This document shows, piece after piece, positions 55,870-64,000 of a stretch of 64,000 bases of DNA; position 1 is the stretch's first letter; each line of letters starts with the position of its first letter. The stretch comes from Fremontodendron californicum. Lineage: Eukaryota > Streptophyta > Magnoliopsida > Malvales > Malvaceae. The stretch spans positions 5,032,001-5,096,000 of the forward strand of contig JAULJL010000017.1 in NCBI GenBank assembly GCA_030761205.1, in the 5' to 3' direction. The notes under the pieces are model-generated. The model ran no database searches and was not told where the DNA came from. It saw nothing but the letters and a program-made list of their open reading frames with translations. The translations under genes were made by a program, and so were the position numbers.

Positions 55870-57931
55870 TGTAATAACCAATTTTTGTCCGGGTCGGATC
55901 CGAATCCGACCCGGACCAAGTGCGAACCGGGCCTGCTATTCAGCAGGCCCAATCTACAAGAAAAGCCCGATTTGGGCCAAACTCAGAAAAACCCAACCAC
56001 TGGCCCAATTTTCGGGCCCATTTCAACCAAACCCAAGCCCAAGCCCAAACCAATATCCTTCCCCCCTAAGTAACCCTAGCCGCCTCTCCCTGTTGCAGCC
56101 ACCTAACCCGCCGCCAGCCGCCACCAGCCTGACATCCAGAACCAACCCACCGCCACAACACCCTATAAAAAGGGAGGTCCGAAAGAAGAAAAAAAAAAGG
56201 AGGAGAGGGCCATCAAGAGGAAGAACCCCCATCAACCAGCAGATCTGAAACACTATAAAAAAAAAAAAAACCCAGATCTAGGATCCGAAACCCAGATCTG
56301 GATCCCCCCTTTCGAAACCAAATCCCAAGAAAAACACCAGATCGACCTCCCCCCGTTCACTAAAAAAAAAAAACCAGATCGGGGTCCGAAATCCCGATTC
56401 GGACCCCCCTTTCTCCACCACCGATAACCAAAAACCCGGATCAGACACCCCCCTCTGAGCCAAATACCTCCCTATTTCTCCTACTTTTTCATATTTTATG
56501 TTATCACAAACACAATGAGACAAAACTTTGTTTTCATCTTTTTTGCTTTTAACGTTCCTTTTAATAAAGTAATTTATAAATTTTGCCTTGGATTCTCGGG
56601 TGTGCTTAATTTCTTTTACCTAACAATTAAAGTAGCAAGATCTTTAATGTTTTCTTTTCATCTTTTGTTTGATTTATATTATTCTTTATTTTAAAGCAGC
56701 TCCACTTTTAATAATTCCTTCATTTGCTTTATAATTCATCTCTTCTCATTATATAGGATTTTGCAATTAAGGAGATATCTGATTTCTTTCCCAAATTTAT
56801 GAATTATCGACTGGATGATTAATTGCTTCATCTCACCAGTTACAATTCCTATTTATTGAGGAGTCAAGGAGGCTTGTGGATCATTTTCACTTTGTGCTTC
56901 ATATTTCCAAATTAATAATCTGAAAAAGAGACCAGATGATTTTACGAAGATTAAGTTCGGCATTTTGATTTTTCGGATTCTCGACATTTGTCAGGTATGA
57001 TTTTAATTTTCTTATTTATTGTCATTACTATTTTTGTTTATTTATTTATGTCCGACATTCGATATATTTTTGTTGTTCGGTTTCGATTTTAAAATTATAA
57101 AAATAAATTTTTCTAATTAATACATGTCTTTTAAAATTATTTTCGGTAAATAAAATTCTCTCAAAACGGATCTCTTTCTCGGATGGTCAGAGTATCGATC
57201 GTTCTTCGAATTGGTCCGAGTAAGAATAATAATCGAAACATTATCAAGAGTATCGAAATGATTCGAGAATTATTCTTACATAGATAATTTTCTTTATTTC
57301 GAAATTAATCATTAAAAGCATTTTAATTTATTTTTTTAAAAAAAAAAGAAAAAAAAGAGATTTTAATAAATGTGGATAGCCGACGACGGAATTCGAAAGA
57401 TATCACGGTTGTGGTTCTTGAGATGTCTTGAGGTGAGAAGATCTCGTTAAATACCACTGAGAGTGTCGGGAATATTTAATGAGTATTTTCAATAATAAAT
57501 TTATGTTCACTTTCGATTTTAAAAAATAAAAATAAAAAACAGTTCAAGAAAATTCAAAAAATAATAAACATGTTTTTTTTAAGAATAAAAAATTAAAAGA
57601 TAATTATTTTTAAATACCGATGTTAAATCCATTAAATCGAGATTAAAGATAACACGTGATCAAGTGGTACCGTTTTCTAAACGGGCGTTGCGGGGGTGCT
57701 AATCCTTCCCCGCACGTAACCGACTCCCGAACCCAAATTTGTTTTTACTCTGGTTCAAAGCGCGGACTTCAAAATTGGTTTTAAAAAAATGTTTTAATTA
57801 ATTTTAAAATATTTTACTAAAATCGGTTTTAATAGGTGGCCAATCACACCTAGCAAAAGAAGATTGGTGGCGACTCCATTGTTTGTGTTTTCATAAAATT
57901 CGTCCTAGCGGTCCGAAAAACCGTTATGACA
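55870..57931 (+). repeat. Ty3/gypsy LTR (5' LTR of a truncated element)
   Basis: Starts TGTAATAACC and ends CGTTATGACA, near-inverted termini. Just beyond (57935 on) is tggcgactccgctgggga, the conserved post-LTR primer-site context of a large class of plant gypsy elements. The LTR has a GC-rich first part (gggtcggatccgaatccgac palindrome near 55893) and a CCACC-rich stretch. Proline-rich frames there are compositional. Length is 2062 bp if both ends are right. The 3' partner LTR is not in the window. Confidence 0.7.
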
Positions 57932-59340
57932 GCTTGGCGACTCCGCTGGGGACCCTTTGAGAGTCGAGCCACAAATTGATCATGTGTTATTTTAAAATCT
58001 CGAATTAATCGACTTAACCGATATTTAATTTTAATACTCTTTATTTTCTTATTTTTTTTTATTTTTATTTTGCTTGCAATTACATTATGATATTTGTTAA
58101 TTTTTTTTTTTATTCATTTTTTTTATGTCGTTTATTTTTTTTTAATCGTGGAGTATTTAGAATAAAGAGTCGTAAACAAGTAGTCGAAGGTTTGTCTGTT
58201 CCTTCTTATACACGAGCTCGTGCATTTCATACATAAGCTCTATACCCGAGCTTTATCCCTTTAGGTGAAAGTAAAGTACCTACGCTCTCGTGAGGCAATA
58301 ACCTCCGCATGGGCTAGCGAAACACTTTCGGAGTAATAAAGTACCTACGCTTTCGTGAGGTAATAACCTCCGCATAAGCCTGGAAAATATACTCCAACAA
58401 ATTGAACCCGTTTAAATCGGGATGCCTTACTAGCCTTCACGGGTGACAGTAAGGAGCAATTTGGAGCCTTTTAGAACCTAACTCAACCTCATGTAGTGAA
58501 CTTGAGTAGAGCCATATCGAATTTCCGATCGGATATCCTCGAAATTTGGAAGGAACATGGTGATCTTTCGCTATTTGTTTACACTCCGGACAAAAAACTG
58601 TAAATCGGGTAATGATGAACGTACATCGTGCTACCCGCAATAAGTTTCATTTTTCGTTCCGAAAGCACCGTGATGCTTAAATAAGTTGATACTGTCGGAG
58701 CAAATGTTTGTTATTATTTTTTTTTTTGAATTTGTAAATATGAAAATTCTTTCTTTTCGTACATCTCGTACATTTCATGCACTAATGCATTTGTAAATAA
58801 AGCATGTACATTTATAGTTGTATTTTTGATTTCACGTTGATAATAATCTCATTTGATAAACCGCATAAACACTTGTTGTCGATTAAATGAGAATTGCAAA
58901 CCGGTAGTGTTGAATAAATACTCGGACATTTGTGCCATAATAAGACCCACTACCACAAAAGTTTTTGATAAAAATTGGTTTTTTTTTAAATAATATTTTT
59001 ATTTTTACGAAAAAAAACTGTCTAAAAAAAAAACATTTTTCAAAACAAAAAAAAAAACAAAAATTCTGCGGATTGAATTTGGGGGCAAAGTTTGTGCAAT
59101 GAAATTGTTGAATAATTAAGTTCAGTGCAAATCATGAATGGTTTTCTGTATATACTCATGCATTAATTTGTTTATTCTTTACATGCATCATATGGGCATC
59201 GTGTTACATTCACGGCATTCATAGCTCATGCATCATGAAACACATTTGGAGAATAAAAAAGGAAGTCGGTTTAGTTTTGCAAAAATTTCTCTTCCGAATC
59301 AGAGGTATAAGAATCACTGCATACCTCTATGACACAGGCT
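57932..59340 (+). mobile_element. Truncated gypsy internal leader
   Basis: Follows the LTR above: primer-site context, then a long untranslated leader with a repeated motif (aaagtacctacgct-tcgtgagg-aataacctccgca at about 58274-58306 and 58338-58374). No gag frame is reached; sequence similarity to a gypsy leader stops near 59250-59340, so the element is truncated here. A region of agatccgaaac repeats follows. Confidence 0.6.
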
Positions 59341-59448
59341 AGATCCGAAACACACAAAGAGATCCGAAACAAAAACAGAAAACCCCACAAGCCAGATCCA
59401 AATCCAAAAAAAAAAAAAAAAAACGACCCCATCAACGAGGAAGATGCC

Positions 59449-59603
59449 AAATACACTTTCGGCGCATTATTACTCTTGACTTTTACGGTTGATTTTTCTT
59501 CTCTTTTTTTGATTTTCTTCCTGAAATCACGCAAAAATCTTTTGTTAGGTTAACATTTTCTTCTGACAGGTCAGATACACTTTCGGCGACATTATTACTC
59601 TTG
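59449..59603. repeat. Duplicated ~30-bp motif upstream of the LOG-like gene
   Basis: The block atacactttcggcg(a)cattattactcttg occurs at about 59451-59478 and again at about 59576-59603, differing mainly by one inserted a. It sits within 200 bp of the LOG-like start and may be promoter DNA or a small insertion footprint. Confidence 0.75.
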
Positions 59604-59638
59604 TCTGATTCACTACTCAGTCCTCTATATATTACACC

Positions 59639-60319
59639 ATGTACTCATTCTCTTTCAGGCACTCAAAAAAAATGGAAAGTACTTCGTCCCAACGCATTAA
59701 AAAAATTTGTGTCTTTGGAGGTGCTTATCCAGGGAAAAATAACATATTCGCTGATGAAGCCATAAGAGTTGGAGTAATACTTGCCCAACAAAAGATCCAG
59801 TTGATTTATGGAGGCGGTAGTACGGGTTTAATGGGAGCAGTCGCTACAGCAGCACACGCCGGAGGAAGTCCAGTTCTAGGAATCGTGCCAAAACTATTCA
59901 CAGATTTTTGTGGACCTACCTTGGGTAAGGAAATACAAGTCTGGAGTATCCCTGAACGGATGACAATCATGTACCATTCTGCCGATGCATTCATTGCTTT
60001 ACCAGGAGGTCTGGGTACATTGGAAGAAATAGCTTGCGTGGCTTCTTGGTCATCTTTGGTCACAAATAAGAAACCCATTGGTTTGCTTAATATTAATGGT
60101 TATTTTAATAATTTGCTTTCATATTTAGATAATGCTGTGGAAAATGGATTCATGTTTTCAGAGGCAAGGAGAACCATAATTTCTGCTACAACCATTGAAG
60201 ATTTACTCAAAAAGCTCCAAGCTTATGAGTATTTATCTGCTACGGTTGTTTCGCAAACGCTCGGAAAAAGAAAAAGAGATATGGACGAGCAAGGAGTGGA
60301 TTGCACTTTGTCTTTGTGA
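59639..60319 (+). CDS. LOG-like cytokinin riboside monophosphate phosphoribohydrolase, intronless
   Basis: 226 aa from the first ATG (214 aa from the ATG at 59672, which has the better context aaaATGG). LOG enzymes release active cytokinin bases from nucleoside monophosphates in the cytosol. The Rossmann-like fold has VFGGAYPG (25-32) and GGGSTGLMG (58-66). The signature PGGxGTxxE is intact as PGGLGTLEE (122-130). Upstream, where plant LOGs carry a catalytic R-K pair (xxRKxxM), this reads PERMTIM: Arg107 kept, Lys changed to Met108. The PGGLGTLEE form also differs from the usual plant PGGYGTxEE. A C-terminal basic KRKR extension is extra. Plant LOG genes normally have several introns, while this has none and is followed by an A19 run, suggesting a retrocopy. 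It lies between two gypsy fragments. The frame is intact, so it may be expressed; activity is uncertain. Confidence 0.85.
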   Translation: MYSFSFRHSKKMESTSSQRIKKICVFGGAYPGKNNIFADEAIRVGVILAQQKIQLIYGGGSTGLMGAVATAAHAGGSPVLGIVPKLFTDFCGPTLGKEIQVWSIPERMTIMYHSADAFIALPGGLGTLEEIACVASWSSLVTNKKPIGLLNINGYFNNLLSYLDNAVENGFMFSEARRTIISATTIEDLLKKLQAYEYLSATVVSQTLGKRKRDMDEQGVDCTLSL

Positions 60320-60406
60320 CATTATCTAACATTTTGTTTGTTGTGTCTCAGTTATAATAAGTGATTAGCAACCTCTGCAGAGGGTAAGGGATGCTAATTT
60401 GTAAAT

Positions 60407-60425
60407 AAAAAAAAAAAAAAAAAAA
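60407..60425 (+). other. A19 run after the LOG-like gene (possible retrocopy tail)
   Basis: Nineteen consecutive A, 88 bases after the stop codon and preceded by taaat. This is compatible with the remnant poly(A) of a retroposed mRNA. Similar A-runs occur elsewhere in the window, so it is only supporting evidence. Confidence 0.5.
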
Positions 60426-62249
60426 TTTGTTGTGTTTTAAGCCATTTAGAAGTATTCATTCTGAACAAGGTTTGAGTAAGGGAGACTTGAGACATACCTT
60501 GTCAGTTTGATTTTAATCTTTTTATGTTTACTTGTTAATTTTTGTTTAGTATTTTAGGATTATTTAGGTTGCATGAGTTTGTTTTGTTTTGAGTCTTAGT
60601 TGTTCCTATTCTTATGTTATTAGTTCTTTTCTCTTACACATGATTCTTTCATTTGGGTTAATCGACTTACATTGAGGACAATGTAAGAATTAAGTGTGGG
60701 GGGAATGATTTAGGATTTCTTTTATTTTTGTCTACTATTTTTTTTATGAGTCTTTATTTTTATTTTTAGTGTGTTTTATTTCCTTTTCAATACTATGATG
60801 AGATATGAATTGCATAAGTCTAAAACAGATTTATTAGTGAGAAGATTTTCATGAGAATTGAACTTGATATCAATCTTTTTATGAGCCAATGTTAATATGA
60901 TATGTTAATTGAGAAAGAAGCATGTTTAGACTTAATCTGACTTGTATAATCATCCTTGTGAGTTTTTGAGCCTATAATGATTGACGCATTATACAAATCA
61001 ATCTAATTTCTTTCTTGAGTGCTCTTATGATTACATGATTCTCTAGAACTTGCTTTAGACCTTGTTGAGACTATATTGATGCATGTGACAACATGAATAT
61101 GATAGAGGCATTAGGATTATAACCAGAGCCAAACAGCCATCCATTATTAATGTTCTAAGAGAACATCCCCACTAGTGAGCCAATTTGAGCCTACATTAAA
61201 TATGCTGTTTTATTGGTAACCACAACTTACACCTAGCCTAAATATACTTATATCCTTACCCTTGTTCTAAAGATGGATTATATATTTTGAGACATATTGC
61301 AAAAAACAAGGGATATTTTTAGTTGAAAATTTGGGTTAGAAACAAAAGATAAGTGTGGGGGAAGAAAAGAAAAGAAAAAGTCAAGAGAAAAAGAAAGGGA
61401 TCATTGTCAAATACATTCCCATATTAAAAAAAAAAAAAAAAAAAATCTTCTCTTGAACTTCTAGTTAAAGTAAAGAAAAAGATGTTACAAAGTTGGTTAG
61501 AATGAAGCAAAGGCTCAACATGAATATTTAGCCTATGTGACTATATATTTGTAAAGAATATGAGAAGTTTCTTTGTATGATCTTATTATGTCTCTAAACT
61601 TTATGAACTCTTTGGAACCTTTGTGATATCTTTATCCTTTTGTTCTTCAACCACATTACAAACCCCTTGGCCCTATTACAACCTTGATTAAAGACCTCTT
61701 GATTTATGAAGTTGCATGATCTCTTAGTGGAGAATAGGTGGACAAGCAAGCATATGGTAGAACTATTTTCATGAGATTGATTGAGTATAAACACTTTACC
61801 ACTACTTTAAAGAGTGAAAATCATGAGAGTATCCCATGTGAGAGGTTGAGATTAAGTTGAATATGCACTATTTTGATTGAAATATGTTATGTTAATATTG
61901 GCTTAACTCAAAACATTTAAGCATGATTTTTTGTGAAATTCTTTAAGCTATTGATTAGTTTATAAGACTTGTTCAAAGATTGTCTCTAATTTGTATTGAA
62001 AAGATTAGGAGTAAATATTTTTAGTATATGTAGTTTATTTATATTTTAGTTTTTTAATGTTTGTGGGTATCGTTCTAGTAAACCCTCACGAGACTAAACT
62101 CGTCCACTAGGGACACCTAGGGGTTTAAAGGCTTGTGTCACATGCTAAGTGCCACCGTGATTTCCTACGAAAATGGATTAGATTAGATTTTCTTATTTTA
62201 TTTTTCTTTTGTTTTGCTAGGGACTAGCAACAATCTAAGTGTGGGGGTG
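60426..62249 (+). mobile_element. 3' untranslated region of a Tat/Athila-like gypsy element
   Basis: No coding frame. It contains the phrases acattgaggacaatgtaag and taagtgtggggg (at about 60690, 61350 and 62236), which are typical of the region between pol and the 3' LTR in plant Tat/Athila gypsy elements. The final one, aagtgtgggggtg, is a good polypurine tract directly before an LTR-like TG. The left boundary is unclear. Confidence 0.6.
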
Positions 62250-64000
62250 TGATAACTCGTATAATTATATAGTTTTTAGTTATGTTTTATTATTGTTTTG
62301 TGTCAAATACGAGTTATTATTCATGCATCAAAAAAAAATTAAATAAAAAATGAAAAAAAGAGAAAAATGAAAAATGAGTGTGACCCCATGCATTGATGAA
62401 ATTCAAGATGGTTTCAAGAAAAAAAAAAAAACCTTTCATTATTTTCCTCTAAGGAATAATTCTTCGATTTACGTGTTTGTGTTCGAGATGAAAAATGGCC
62501 ATCTTTCATCATCCTTTCACAAAATAGAAAATATCCTTTTGCTACCCCTTTTAAGCCTAATGAATACTTTCGTTCTTTCAACCCCGATCAAGGATCACCC
62601 TCCACACTAGAGGGCAAATGCGAGGAAGGATCTTTTCAAAGGTCACAGATAATGAAGTCCTAGTTCGAAGACGAAAAAAAAAACAATGTCAAGAATCAAA
62701 AAGAAATTTGAGCTCACTTTGCCAAAGTAGAAACGCAAAAAAAAGGGAGATAAAAAGAAAAAGGAAAGCAAAAAAACAGAAAAGGAAGAAAAGAACGGAT
62801 GAAAATCATCGGATAAGAAGAAAAGCTCAACAATGACAAATGTTTCAAAGAGAATCCTCCTCATGAAATGATCCTTGATTTGATCACCTTAAACACATGT
62901 TTGGGCCTATTTATCTTTTCTTTCAGAACCTCGAACCTTGGCCTACATTACATACCTTGAAAAGACCATTTCGATCGAGCATGGTCATTTAAATTGATGA
63001 GTTTATTCTTAGAGAAATGCATGAGACTTCGGTCTCCTTTCTGGTTAAAAATCTTTTTTGGATAAGTCTTGATTTCTTGAATGCATGGTGAAACATTTAA
63101 CAAAAAAATGAAAAATGGAAAGAAGGAGACTCTAGGGTGAAAACCCGACACGGACAGTCTAGAGTAAAATGGGAGAATTTCGGTGCTGCTTATGGTATCG
63201 TCGAGGCCATAACAAAAGAAGAAGTCAGTTTGAAGAAGTTAAGGAACATCTGAGAATTCCAAGATATCCCAAAACTGTCAACTCTCAGTTGGAGGTTTGA
63301 CTTTAAAAACCAAGACCGTTTTCCTTTACAGAATTAACTTTCCAGTTTGAACCTCCCAGCTAGTCTTGACGTTTGTCAAAGCGCCATAATTTGGAAACTA
63401 AAAGAAGGTTGAATTTGTTTAAGTCCAAAAAAAAAAAAAAAATCATGTTCTACAAAATCTGTTCCATTTGTGAGTCTAGAAAGGATATACATTTTTCCTG
63501 TTGCGAAGTCTCCTTGGATCAACCAAAATCTTGTGGTACCAAGCCTTCCGACTCAATTTGAAAAATCCGAATTGACACTCAGAAAAACTTCTAACAGTGA
63601 TCATCAATCTTCAAGAGATTTGGATATCACAACATGAGGATGACATTTTCAGCTCCAAAGTTTTCAGTAAATAAGCAAACATTTTTCAAAAAAAAAAGAA
63701 AAAAAAGGAAGCAAGCAAAAACAGATAAATGAAAATACTTTTGGAAGAAACCATTTCCGATGTTGGCATAAGACGAAGGTTCTTCTGGCCCAGAGGTATG
63801 GGACTATTAAGGTAGAAGAAATGAACACTCGGACTCCAGTTGATAAAATTTTGAAAAACTATCGGGGCAAAGGGATAGTTCCAAAGTAAAGAAAAAGGTT
63901 GATCTCTTACGAGGCACGAGCGTTTCAGGATACGCTCTGTTTCGAAGAGGAAAAACAATTTGGAAAAGCTAAACCAAGATGAGGAGAAACAATTGGGAAC
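62250..64000 (+). repeat. Start of gypsy 3' LTR, running off the window
   Basis: Begins TGATAACTCGTATAATTATA just after the purine tract. The remaining 1.75 kb is non-coding with A-rich runs (62422-62431, 63428-63441), which fits a long gypsy LTR. The end and target duplication lie outside the window, so the call rests on the left boundary. Confidence 0.55.

Noticed and set aside
55885..56523. Proline-rich and glycine-rich frames in the gypsy LTR
   Set aside because: They lie within an LTR, are opposite-strand mirror frames, and reflect C-rich composition.
60330..60440. tttgttgtgt repeated before and after the A19 run as a retrocopy target duplication
   Set aside because: The first copy is inside the presumed 3' UTR rather than upstream of the gene, so it cannot be a target duplication.
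62618..62864. Lys/Arg-rich frame and Phe-rich antisense frame
   Set aside because: Both follow from an A-rich tract inside the presumed gypsy LTR.
1..64000. CRISPR array, prokaryotic operon, phage or rRNA genes
   Set aside because: No regularly spaced repeats, polycistronic gene runs or rRNA-like segments; every recognisable gene is of plant nuclear or plant transposon type.

Overview
This is nuclear DNA from a flowering plant. Genes are split by many GT-AG introns, intergenic DNA is AT-rich, a plant-type tRNA-Val(AAC) is present, and much of the window is plant transposons (Ty1/copia, Ty3/gypsy, CACTA, hAT and MITE-like foldbacks). From recalled gene order, the low-copy genes follow the Arabidopsis chromosome 2 interval around At2g45430-At2g45630 in reverse: 2-hydroxyacid dehydrogenase, carboxylesterase, kinase remnant, CYP704, AAA ATPase, Aurora kinase, GRF9-like, AHL22-like. 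That points to a eudicot, probably a rosid. A Malvales origin is possible but unproven.

Layout. At 1-11 kb three hydroxypyruvate/glyoxylate-reductase-like (HPR3-type) genes lie in tandem on the minus strand. The outer two (1019-2639 and 9801-11010) look intact. The middle one is a frameshifted relic whose last codons were split by a very young copia element (3594-8028; 5-bp target duplication; two 564-bp LTRs differing at two adjacent bases). That element has one long open frame but has lost most of gag and the protease. At 12.6-19 kb lie an intronless carboxylesterase-like gene with an altered nucleophile site, the last exon of a receptor-like kinase, a phytocyanin/early-nodulin-like gene, and a broken CYP704-type P450.

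At 20-41 kb is the conserved gene block: a 13-exon spastin/MIT-type AAA ATPase (+), a 6-exon Aurora kinase of the AUR3 type (+), a tRNA-Val (-), a two-WRC GRF with a miR396 site (-), and a single-exon AT-hook/PPC protein (-). A 1350-bp hAT-like element with a perfect 8-bp target duplication sits after the Aurora gene, and several foldback elements lie between GRF and AHL.

From about 42 kb the window is transposon-dominated. A decayed CACTA element (about 42.17-52.12 kb) carries TNP2-like and Transposase_24-like relics and is itself interrupted by a 1.7-kb solo LTR. It is followed by MITE-like elements, a gypsy 5' LTR with a short leader (55.87 to about 59.3 kb), an intronless LOG-like (cytokinin-activating family) gene at 59639-60319 followed by an A19 run, and then the 3' region and 3' LTR start of another gypsy element running off the window.

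The genes do not form a pathway together. The block is a conserved neighbourhood of mainly growth and cell-division genes (Aurora, GRF, AHL, AAA) next to a metabolic tandem array. I found no prokaryotic-type defence system or CRISPR. The least ordinary items are the divergent LOG-like retrocopy between gypsy fragments, the recent copia element lacking gag and protease, and the carboxylesterase with Gly at the nucleophile position.
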